Source: Symbiotaphrina buchneri | Taxonomy: Eukaryota > Ascomycota > Symbiotaphrinales > Symbiotaphrinaceae | Length of the DNA: 64,000 nt | Direction of reading: 5' to 3' | NCBI GenBank assembly: GCA_001599915.1 | Contig: BCIG01000033.1 | Coordinates: 186,001 to 250,000 of the forward strand | In this document: positions 54,001 to 64,000 of the stretch, piece by piece | Numbering within the stretch: the stretch's first letter is position 1 | How the letters are laid out: each line of letters starts with the position of its first letter | Position numbers and translations under genes: made by a program | Notes under the pieces: model-generated | The model's input: only the letters and a program-made list of their open reading frames with translations | Database searches by the model: none | What the model was told of the DNA's origin: nothing

Positions 54001-54807
54001 ACGGACTCCACGACGACGAGCTCTTAGGAAGTTGGTCTTCCGACTTCAGTCATTCCTTCCATCAACTAGTCAACCTTCCTCGTCATTGCTCCTCACCTCG
54101 AACTCTATCCATCCTTCCTTCCATGACCTGGTCGACCAGTTCCTTACATCCTCATCTACTCAACTTCTTCATCTCGCGTTCTCATGCCTCGACGGCCTAC
54201 GACAACCATCAACTCTGCACAACAACATTTGCATTGCGAAGGAGTTTCTAAGGGATTGTGGTTTTGGACTTCCTTACGGCTTGTAGTTAGCTAACTACAA
54301 TGATTCAAAAATAATAAATTCAAACAAAGCAAATGTCCCTCTTAACTTGGCCATTGTGACTCGTTCTTGTCGTTTGATCACCTCCGTATCGCTAATCTGA
54401 GAAGAAATATCCCCCATTCTAAGCCCATACTGAAATGGTCCCTTCCTTGTAGTGCTTTAGTAGGCCCCATTTGTTTTCTACTTGGTGAATCAAGAGTAAG
54501 AGTGTGTCATGTGAGGATACGTTTGTACATTAGGTATTAGGGTGTTCAGGCGTCCCTGTGCTCAATGCTTGGGACTTGCTGCTGGCTGTATGATTATGTC
54601 TACAAATGACTAAGGCCATCCAACTCGCACCAACTCATAATGTCTTCGAAATCCTGAATCGCCGGCGAGATGCAATAATAAGCGTGTAAAAGATCAGTGT
54701 CCATTTCCCTGACTCTCAGTGAACCCAACTTGTGCAGGCAGTATGATGTCCAGGACACGCCTGCGACTATTTCTAAAAGACATCCAATGACCACCGACAA
54801 TTCTAGC
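54001..54807. other. Convergent intergenic HSP20 / low-complexity gene
   Basis: 807 bp. The first 290 bp are CT-rich and open, likely HSP20 3' UTR. Nothing else recognised. Confidence 0.35.
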
Positions 54808-57800
54808 CTAAGGGCTCACTGCGTATGTAACATCGCTCAAGGGTATTCTGTCCGCGTCTTTCTTCGATCGCCACGTGGACTTCTTGGCCTCCCGTTTCTT
54901 CTTCATTTCTTCCCAGCCTTGTTCATCGTCGTCATCTGAACCGCCACCGAATTGTGAGGGTGTGTTTATCCGTCTTATGGTCGGCGTCCCGCCAAGCTTG
55001 TCGTTCCAACCTTCCGTAGCGCCGTTTGTATATGTAGAGGCTCGAGAGGACATGTTCACGCCCTGGTGATATTGCGCAGTCGACACGGGTCGATACCGCG
55101 ACGGCATTCCTACGTTACTCCGCTCAGAGGGGGCAATGGAAGGAGCATATCCATTGGGCGGTAGCATCGAAGCCGTCTCGCGAGAGTTTGGCTGATTCCA
55201 AAAAGGCGGGTTTGTATCCAACATACTGGTTGTACGCTGGTGAGATTGCGGAGTGGACGGCATAGAGCTCATCGTCATTGGCCTCTGCATTCCATTGGGT
55301 ACGCCGAGATACCCCTGCGGCACGGGCATCTGGAAATGCGGAGGCAACTGCTGGGTATTAGATAAACCCTGCACTTGCATCATCTGCTGCATCCATTGCA
55401 TCTGCATCTGCATCATTTGAGTCATCTGTGCCATCTGCAAATGCGCTTGCTCTGCTGAGGGGACCATCATTGGCCCTTGCCCCACCATTGGCATGATACC
55501 GCCAGCTAGCTGGATGTCGTTCATTGTCATACTGCGTCCCATGCCTGGCATCTGCGCCGGTGGTCCTGCTAAGGAAGCGTTCTGATTAGTAAACGCGTAC
55601 GCATTCGGACTTCCTCGTCTCATAGCCTTCGCACGCTCCTCCTCAGCAATGACACCCACCAACCCACCGGCCGGCAGATTCGCTGGGCCAGCGCCATAGA
55701 CGGAGGCGCCACTACCGCCATGAGGGAACGATGGTGTCTCGCGTATCGCAGGGTTCACTATGCTGGCTCCATAATATGGATCCTGCGGAAGATTTCTAGC
55801 AAAAGGTGGTAGCACACGGCCGGGTGCTGGTATATCACCGGCAATGGAGCTAGGGCGACTCGGAGCTGGTGAAGCCCGCCCTGAAGCATTGATGGCAGGA
55901 CTGGATTTTGAATTGCGGAGTGAACTTGGCGGACGGTTCTTATTGGGAAAACCATGAGCCGCAAGTATCGCCAACGGGATATCTTCGTCTTCATCATCAC
56001 TAGGACCCCGACTACCACCCAGGTTATTACCCGAAAGATCAATCGAGGAAAGACTGGCAGACAGAGCGGCAGGAGTCGACGTTCTGGATAGCCCACTTGA
56101 GGCAGTCCCTTGCGGGGCGTTGTCTCCTGTGACCTTCATCATCTGTTGTCTATAGACAGCAAGATGCGCTTCTTGTTTTCGTCGTTGCTTCGCTAGCTGT
56201 CGATTACGTTCCGCTTCATCTTCATCCTCGTCTAGTGACTCCTCACTTGAAGCGTCACTCGATGCTCCGAGCAGCTCTTGCTCTCTTCGGTAATTCTCGA
56301 ACTGGGCTGGAGTCATGACTTTATTCGCTCCATGGAAAGGAGATTGCTGGCTTTGCCGTGCTGGAGCGTCGGACACAGCTGAGGATGACGCGAAAGCACT
56401 TTGCTTCTCTCGAACCGGCAGCGCCTTCCGAGCTCGTGGCGTCGCCTCACTCGAGTGAAGGGTCTCATCCATCCCAACCCCGTCATGATCCACATCTTCA
56501 CTGCCAAACAGTGAAATATCGTTCGACATTGCAATCCCTTTTGACGATATATCCGGCTTGGCCCGGGGATCGACGCCTGTATTGAACGAAGAGAGTTTCG
56601 GGGCTTGAGAATCTCCACCCGCAGCTGAAGATGATGCTTTCAACTCCGACCGGTCATAGCTGTATTGCTTTCCACGGGTTGCGTTCTGAAGCTCCTTGTT
56701 AGGGGACAACGAGCCACTGCGTCTCTTCAGAGCTCTGGCTGCATTCACAGATTCCATTACTACCCTAGCATCTTCGTCGTAGATCTGCTCGGATCCAGGT
56801 TTATGTGCGAAGCCAATATCGTTTTGAGGCTGGTGGACCTCGGGGATGGCCACGTTACGGCGAGGCGGGCTTCGGGAGACAGATGTGGTAATATTTGGAG
56901 TGCTAAATGATCCTGTGAGGCCACGATCTTGCGAAATGCGTGTCATAGGTGGACTAGCCAGGCCAAATGATCGGGATGCAGCCACAGGGCTAGACGAGAT
57001 GATCAGGCCTTCAGTTGACCTGGGACTATCTCGTGGAAGTGGAGGAGATGAAAGGGCTTCTTCGGCGCTGAAGTAATCACCAGGGGATGGCGTGAAGTCC
57101 CCTCTGCCGGCGTACGACTTCGGTGGTGGTGTCGGAGCCAGATTAGACGAGGATCTCTGCCAATGCAGCGTTAATAGTCAGTGACGAATGAATGCCGATA
57201 TTGGTACGCACTGGTATGGTATCCTCCTTCCCGTCAATTTCCCCTGTTAAGCTGACGGTTTCGTTTCCGAAATTTGCGAACAAGTCGGCGAATCCATCTT
57301 CTTCCAGTCCACCTGATGCCGAGCCAAAATCCAACTTGGGCGGAGTGGCTGTACTGGCATAGCTGCTAGTCGTTGCTGACCTTTGTGAGCGACCCATTGC
57401 ATCCCATCTGCCATTATCCACTACGCCCAAGGGTGGACCACCTGCCATGGTCGAGTTTGCCCCAGTAGAAAGGGTCCGACCACTAGAGGATAGATGGTAC
57501 GCCGGGTGGGTTCTGCGAGTCAGATATCCATCTGGAGTGGACTCATTCCAAGCAGACCATTGCTCGTCGAGCCCCAGGCCGTCGGTAGAGGAAGGCAATG
57601 TAGAGGAAGAGCCAAAACGAGCGGAAGAGCCGGATCCGTCCCCAGACGCCACGGTGGACACGGACTTGTTTGTGGCCCCGCTTCCCCTACTCGAGGATCA
57701 GCAGGAGACATGGTATAGTCAAGTGAGGAGGACATACCGGTTGATAATGCCCGGCCTTGCTCTCGTTACATCTTGCAACGACTCACTGCTGGAGGGATGG

Positions 57801-57943
57801 TGATATGTATGGCTGAACGCCTTGCGTCCAGAATCGGAGCGGCCAAGGACACGGAACGATTTGTCTGGCGGATTATCGACTTCTTCAAGAGCAGCGCCTC
57901 CCGACTTCCTTCTGGCAAAGCCTTTGGGAAATTTCATGGGCAT
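54808..57943 (-). CDS. 1009-aa low-complexity protein of unknown function
   Basis: Three exons (57738-57943, 57212-57686, 54808-57156) give 1009 aa. It starts MPMKFPKGFARRKSGG and is rich in Ser, Pro, Gly and Asn nearly throughout, with two acidic DEDEDE-type patches. A short coiled coil (EDEAERNRQLAKQRRKQEAH) and the ordered segment RVLPPFARNLPQDPYYGASI are the likely conserved parts. Near residues 760-800 a Met/Gln-rich helix (MAQMTQMMQMQMQWMQQMMQ) stands out. No catalytic domain, signal peptide or membrane segment. I recognise it as a type found across Pezizomycotina but know no function; a scaffold or polarity factor would fit the composition, without proof. Confidence 0.7.
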
Positions 57944-59463
57944 GTAGGAGAATTGCCCTCAGTTCAGGAGAAGTGTTCACGAGCCTTGGGAGGCAATCAA
58001 GGTCGGACCGGATCTGATCAATAACTTCGTCATCCAACCAAAGGGAACAATCTAATCAATGAATAACTACGCATTAGCAAAGAGCCGAGCAACTGCTGAG
58101 ATTTGCAGATTTGTGGAAGCTGTGGAAAATAAGACCCGTGGTCGTGGTAAGAAAATAAAGCAAAGCTGTCCCCGAACCAGATTAATACTAGGTAAGGAAG
58201 CAAATAGAACGGCTTAGCGTTTCCGGTTGCTGAAAGGTCAAGGGCCGAATTTTACGTGTTCTTTATGCCTCCGTAGTCTGCCTTCCTTGCATCTATCGCA
58301 GGGACGAGTATGCGCGGGTATGACGCCTTAGGCTGGTTGTTGGATTGCGAAGCAACAGATCCAAATATAGGCCGAGGGACGGGGAATGAGGGACAGCCGT
58401 GCACAGCCATGACCATGCAACTAACCTTAACAACATGAATGTGTTCGTCCGAACGATGCTGACAATCCACGGTAGAAATTCGAAAGCTGACTGTAAAGGG
58501 ATTAATATCAAGTTAAGAAGGACTGACAGGATAAGGATGTGAAAGGATGTATGTACAAATGGGCGGTTTGGTCTGAGTGGGAGGTGATTCTGGCGTGTAT
58601 GCAGCCCAGTGATTGAGAGAAGGGATGACAGTTCGCAGTTGGCTCAGGCCTCTCTGGAGGTGACTTTGACTGTTTTACCCTTGCTAAGGAGTCGACTAAC
58701 GAGAACGGGGCAAGTTGCCGTGCCATTCCAACGCCAAATGGCCTCTTCCAGTCAGCTTCGCGATGGCTCAGGGGCAAAGTGAGACAACAAAGGTGCAGAA
58801 TGGTCTCACCTACGTACATACTTCTATGTCTGGTAAGCAAGGTCCGCCAGCCTGCGAACCATTATTATTACTCATGTTGTTACCGCCCACTGCCCACCAG
58901 CCAGCCAGCATGCAGGAGTCGGCACACGTGAGCTTTGCTTCTAGAGCATTGATTCGATGCTTTTCGGGCTTTTTAACCTAAGGTAAACAAATAAAGTACC
59001 GAAGGTAAGGGAGTACCGATTCGTAGTACTGAGCTAACGCAAAGCTTCATGTACCTAAGGTACGGTACCTCCCTTACCTTACCTTACTTACTAAGCTTAC
59101 CTTACCTTGATTTGACAGCCCCGCACACTTTGAAAGTCTGTTATCTCAGGTATCCTATGAGCCTTGCTGTCCCTTCACCCCCTACTTCACCAGAATCATG
59201 TCCCGCAAATGGGAGCACTATTATGTTCTTCAAACAAGCTTAGAATTCACCTGAGTTACTGCACAATGACCACTTGCGTCACACGAATCGCTGCGATGCC
59301 AGCATAGTGACAATACTGAATGTAGAAGTCAAATTTGTAGCTCCTACTCAAGATGAGGTACCACCCCTAATGCAAAGCCATGAGCCAGTCGCCCGAGCAA
59401 GCCGTAAACGCCGTCGGATCAGAACCACAGCCAAAGGTGACTGAGTCCAATCTAACCTTCCCT
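57944..59463. other. Long intergenic region with TAAGGTA-type inverted repeats
   Basis: 1.5 kb without a convincing gene. At 58975-59110 short runs of CCTTACCTTA and TACCTAAGGTAC form an imperfect inverted repeat (about 59003-59018 against 59061-59077). Several short plus and minus frames elsewhere have no protein character. Confidence 0.4.
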
Positions 59464-61598
59464 TCATTCCCAGTGACCGTTAATCACCATAGGCTCCTGC
59501 GCCGTAGGCAAGCCGATGAGGGCGACATGAGCAGGGCTTTGCAGACCAGTCGCGTTGAAGCAGCCGAACACTACCAGCTTCTTAAGTTTAGGGCAATTCT
59601 TGAAGATCCCAGCTGCGACCGTGGTGTCCAGTGTATTGACGAAGGAAATGTCGATCTCTTGGAGCAGAGGATAGTCGACAGTTCCGCAGAAGACGTCGAA
59701 TAGCGCATCATGGGTGATATGACGACAAGAACTGATGTCAAGTTTTTGTATTCGAGAACCAGAATGCTTCATGAGTGCCTTGAACCCAGCCGATGCAAGG
59801 CCGACCGGCTCAGCAGGCCCGTCAGGCATGTTATGATCCACGTGACGGTTCGACGACAATTCCACATGTTGTAGCGGCGGATTCTCCCATCCGCTGAACA
59901 ATTTGACAAAAGCTGCATCGGTGCAAACTCTACTGCCAGTAAGAGCAAACTTTGAGAGGCGTCGGCATGTCCTTCCAATGGAGTCTAGTACGTCATCATT
60001 CGTCGCGTCGAGGTCACGCAGACATAGAGTCTTCAGCTTGGAGCCTGTCTTATCAATAAGGCGCACCAAGGGCTCCACGGTGACAGGCTTTTTCGGCGCG
60101 AGGGTGAGATGCTCTAGGTTCTGAAGGTCTGCGAGAAACCTGATGGTGTTATCTCCAAGGTTGAAACACTGCTTGAACTTGACACGCTTGAGATCGGGAC
60201 AGCAGATGACCAATTGCTCCACAGTCTCATCGTGAAAAGCGAAGTCTAGCCATGCAAGCTTCAAAGACTCCAAGCTCTTGCCCAGCCCTGCAAATAATGC
60301 CGCCCATTTCTCGTCGGACACGAGATTTGCCGCGTAAAGCTGCAGATCAGTAATAGGCACTTTACGCTCAAGTAAATAATCGATCACTTCATTCTTGAAT
60401 TGACCCGCATTGGTAAGAGCCAATTTTTGTGTCTTGAAAGCAACTGCGAATATTTTTTTGTAATCGTCGACCGTCAGTTCTGCAAGTCATTAGCCGGATA
60501 CAAAGGGCTCCGCAAAGGCTCGCGCAGGTGGAGAAAGTGAACGTACTCGCACAGTCAGATAAGATCACTTTGTGGAGATATGGCTTAAGGAGTAAGTCGA
60601 GAACGACTGAGTCGAGCAAACGGTTTTTGGAAAATATCTGGCTGAGCCGGTCCAACAATGGAGCTGGCAAGTCACCGACACTGTCCACACGGGAGACGTC
60701 TGCTGCGATTGTCTGTCGACTTTTCAGTATTGCGGGTGATTATTATTCAACCGTCGACAAGAGGAGACTACTGACCTCGAGACACAACTCCTGCAGACTC
60801 TTGGCTCCGTTGCGCACAATACCATCAAGCAGGTCACTCTGAACCTGCCGACGCTTGGACCGTACTGGCTTTTTCTTAGACCTATCATTCTCTTGTGCTG
60901 CTGCTGATTGTTTCATCTCTTTTGAACACTTGGCGCAAAGAAGACCTCCATCTTGACCGGCTTTGCTGTATGCTGTGACTGTGAAGCGCTGACCGCACTC
61001 TGCGCAGTTCTCGCGTTGTCCTGTTAGAGGTTTGCGTTTCTCCACAGCGTCCGCAAGCTCGTCGTACTCATCCTCGGATTCATGCGCATCACGCTTCCTC
61101 TTCAGCTTCTTGTCCCTCTTTACCTTCGCTATGGCCTTTTCTTGAGCTCGCTTTCTCTGGGCCGTCTGTGATTCGGTTTCTCCTGCGTCTGCGTCCTCTG
61201 CCTCTGCGTCATCTCCAGATCTGTCTTCGTCGCCATGCTCAGCAGTATTCCCGTTCCCTTGTCGCGCGGCAGCCCGACGGCGATCACTTTCGGCCAGTAT
61301 GCGTGCAGCAGAGATGTTGTTCGCCTGGACTCCGAATGAGCTCCATATTCCAAGGACAGGGAAGACAGATTGGTTGCCTGCAGACTTACTTCTAGGAAGG
61401 ATGTGAGCGCGGAGCGTCTACATCAGCATGATCAGCCAGGTGTGCAACAATAGGCCGTGTCTGAAGAAGGGGGGAAGGACATACGGCCCGCGAATGCGGT
61501 TGGCATGTGCATTTGGTCCTGACCTGGATCACGATCATCTTGTAAGTCATGGTCTTGATCACATAGCAAACAACTATGTGGGTTTGCACGACTCACAT
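59464..61598 (-). CDS. RAD7: RAD7 nucleotide-excision repair protein, split start codon
   Basis: Six coding exons (61597-61598, 61485-61523, 61390-61417, 60776-61324, 60547-60712, 59464-60479) give 599 aa. The N-terminus MSGPNAHANRIRGPRSALTS then FLEANNISAARIL is the Rad7 start. A Cys4 zinc motif (CAECGQRFTVTAYSK, CAKCSKEM) precedes the leucine-rich repeats (LESLKLAWLDFAF, LKRVKFKQCFNLGDN, LKTLCLRDLDATNDD, IQKLDISSCRHITHD). Rad7 with Rad16 and Elc1 scans silent DNA for UV damage (global-genome repair). To reach this N-terminus the ATG must be assembled across an intron (AT at 61597-61598, G at 61523). Exons of 39 and 28 nt follow. Confidence 0.9.
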
Positions 61599-62610
61599 CT
61601 TGCCTTCTCGGTGTTCAGCAGCCAACTGATATCTCAGGTCTCTCGCTCTCTATCACTATTCGACACGGTATCTAGAGACGAGTAGTAAGGAAGAGCCCCC
61701 TCGCCTATGGGCGTGAGGTCCTTCTGTAGCGGGACAAAGCCACAGCAGCTGCTCACGGAGTTGGACGGTGAGTTTGGCCGGATATCAGGACTGTGAAGAG
61801 AGATAAAGGGACGGAGCCCGAAGTCCTGTCTACGGCGCCTCAATCTGTCTAGCGTGCCTAGGTACTTCAAGTCCATCTGCAAGCTCTTCCGGATAGACTG
61901 TCAGCTAACGGCTTTTGGCATATTAGCCGAGCACATGGTGGTAGTAAGCGGCCCGTGCACACATGAGACGAAACCGAAATGGGATAGCGCCAAATGATAA
62001 AAGCCCCAGGGCAAGAGAGGCAAGAGGAAAGGGCGCGGCTCCAGACGCGTCGAGTCCAGCACACTTTTCAGGCTCGTACGCGACTCGTACCCTCACTCAC
62101 TCTTCCGCCCACTGCCAACAAGAAGCCGACTGAAACTTGTCTGCAGCCTTCAAGACTGGGGGGACAGTCTACAAGGCTTATTACTCTAAATTCTCTCCGT
62201 CCAAAGCTTGCCTACTTTAGGTATCCACCTATTTTGGCTGCATCTGTCAGAGATACCTTAGTCGGTCCGCAAGGCACTTCGGCTGTGGGACGCGTTCCGC
62301 TCACTTTTCCCCTGGCCAGTGGCAAGATCGACGCTAGCCCTTCACCCTTGTTCTGCACCTGCAAACCAACCCGCACAAGCTTGGGCCTTGACCTCCGTCT
62401 CGACTCTCCAAAGTCGGGCTATCAGGAAGCTCCATTTTTTCAGCTTCTCATCATCCTGCCCATAGCAGGAGCCTCGCTCTCAGTACTTCAGAGTTCCCAG
62501 TAGGCAGCGTCTTCACCATCTGGTTCATGTGATCTATCGACGCGGGCAAGTCTTGGAAGTTCTATCTTTGATCGTCTCTCGATTGTCGTCTTATCTCTAT
62601 CGCGTCCGAC
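61599..62610. promoter_or_regulatory. Bidirectional region RAD7 / RAD16-like gene
   Basis: About 1 kb between divergent genes. CT-rich near 62200-62600. No damage-response element recognised. Confidence 0.4.
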
Positions 62611-64000
62611 ATGGGACGCAAACAGGAGACGCATTTGGAGGCAGAGGAGATGGAAGCCTCTGTTCAACCTCGTCGTTGTAAGTGATTTCTTTCTCTCGGA
62701 GCAAAGGATTCAGCGCCTGCAACGCTCCTGAGTGGGTCATGACACTTGTTACCCTTTGAACTCGTCTTCCACCATTAGTTTGAGCTATCGTGCTGATTTC
62801 TCCTCCAGCCGCAAGAAAGTCAAGCAATATCTACTCACCTTCGGCTGGTACCTCTTCGTCGAAGATGCTTCCATACCTCAGAACTCCTCAAAAGAGTACT
62901 GCTACCTCCTCAATCATGCAAGCCGACGATGAGGACGAGCTAGATGAAATTGTTGTGAAGCCGTCGTCGGAAGCGGGGAAAACTTCAAAAGTTCTGAAGG
63001 AGGTCTCTATCACAGTCAAAACCTCTAGTGCCGCTCGCAGTAGGCCAACTGGATACAACCGCTTGTCCACCGAAAGTGCCTCTCCTTTTTCCTCAGCATT
63101 TGATTCTAGCAGTGCTCGGGCGAGCAACCAGGATACACCAGCAACAAGCGCAATGTCGACCCCTGCAGAGAGTACAATGGATAGGCAGCTCCGCATCTTT
63201 GGTTCGGCAGGTGCTCTTGAAGCCTCAAAGCGCTGGGCAGAAGAGAATCTTGGGAATCCATACAAGGCCGCTAAACGCAAGCGTATCGAAGCCGATCCTC
63301 CGTCCGGAACGCTGGACACATCGAATGATGCGGCACTTGCTCAAGCCCTCCAAGAACAGGAGTACGGCGTCAGTACGAGCAAACGTAACAAGACTTACAG
63401 CTTCGCATCTGGATCCACTTCCGTTGCCCGGTCAGACGCTGAAACCGAGTCTCTGTCTGATCTCACAAGTCTGGCGAGCGTGACTCCGGAACCTACGTCA
63501 CGAAGGGCTCATTTGGCTCGTGCCGCAACTGCCCGGTCCGCGAGGGATGATGCAAGGAGAACCCTTTCCATGAAGGCCAGGGCTCTAGCAGAAAGTGATG
63601 TATCAGATGCTATGGATTTTCAATTTGCAGACGCTACGGATGATGATGAAGACTTCGTGGATGTCGTAGAGGAAGACTACTATGAGGAGGTAGAGTCTGA
63701 AATTGAGGGAGAACCAGGTACCGTGTCAGATGCAGCTTCCCACTCATCCCGTCAAGCCGCTCGTGTGGCTGCCTTCAACGTGAGGACTCGTTCAACAAGG
63801 GCGCGCCACTCCCGATCCCGCGGTATGACTAGGGTAAGTGAATCTTCCATCAATTTTCCGTCCAGCAGCATGCAGACAATATGTCTTAGATGCTTCTTAT
63901 CCCTAGCCCTGCGATGGTTTCAAACTTCGTGCGCATCATAGTTCAAGACTTGCATACTCACTTATACTATCGTAATTTAGGCACAGCGCGGGAGGATGGA
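62611..64000 (+). CDS. 5' part of a nuclear protein, possibly Rad16 (window ends inside)
   Basis: Exons 62611-62677 and 62809-63833 and the start of a third at 63981. The visible 364 residues are disordered, Ser/Arg-rich and basic, with PRRSARKSSNIYSPSAGTSS, acidic DDEDELDEIVVKP, SNDAALAQALQEQEYG and a strongly acidic DDDEDFVDVVEEDYYEE stretch. No domain is reached. Fungal Rad16 has such a head (with a DEALA-LQ-EY-type motif) before its SNF2 helicase, and RAD7 lies divergently next door, so Rad16 is a reasonable guess. Another chromatin protein is possible. Confidence 0.4.

Overview
The window is nuclear DNA from a filamentous ascomycete (Pezizomycotina). The genes are compact with short GT-AG introns (about 50-110 nt) and CTAAC/CTGAC-type branch sites. 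Families typical of this group are present (mL59, HCNGP, Mdm31/32, RAD7, Prp28/Prp39). One 5.4 kb AT-rich, CpG-poor island looks like repeat-induced point mutation (RIP). I cannot fix the class; Eurotiomycetes or Dothideomycetes would both fit. Exon boundaries were worked out by eye from splice signals, reading frame and remembered family sequence. Where I give exon lengths, the spliced frame closes exactly.

Layout. 0-7.1 kb: DPH4 (diphthamide synthesis), a three-exon 98-aa small protein, and pyruvate carboxylase with an unusual run of microexons. 7.66-13.08 kb: a single RIP-eroded DNA transposon with terminal inverted repeats, a 6-bp target duplication and a decayed integrase-like core. 13.7-24 kb: an M1 aminopeptidase, mitoribosomal mL59, and the divergent splicing pair PRP28/PRP39. 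24.7-33 kb: mitochondrial presequence protease CYM1, a taxilin, a nitronate monooxygenase-like enzyme and an F-box-like protein. 33.3-38 kb: DNA polymerase delta subunit 2, a NAT9-type acetyltransferase and a metallo-beta-lactamase-fold hydrolase. 38-43.4 kb: ribosomal eL38, a 100-aa orphan, 20S proteasome beta7, HCNGP and proteasome beta6. 43.6-52.7 kb: MDM31/32, PNO1, a SAM methyltransferase, a small secreted protein, a fumarylacetoacetase-family enzyme and SDHAF1. 53-64 kb: an HSP20, a 1009-aa low-complexity protein, RAD7, and the 5' part of a nuclear protein that may be RAD16.

The genes are mostly conserved housekeeping genes, and I see no secondary-metabolite cluster. Functional links between neighbours: PRP28 and PRP39 both act at the U1/5' splice-site step and share a 272-bp promoter. 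Proteasome beta6 and beta7 lie 1.9 kb apart. RAD7 is divergent from a possible RAD16. Many products are mitochondrial (mL59, CYM1, MDM31/32, SDHAF1, possibly the aminopeptidase and HSP20).

The most unusual observations are the microexon tracts at the 5' ends of PYC and RAD7 (including a RAD7 start codon split by an intron), a GC-AG intron in PYC, and the transposon, whose intron-like stretches share an 11-bp repeated motif.
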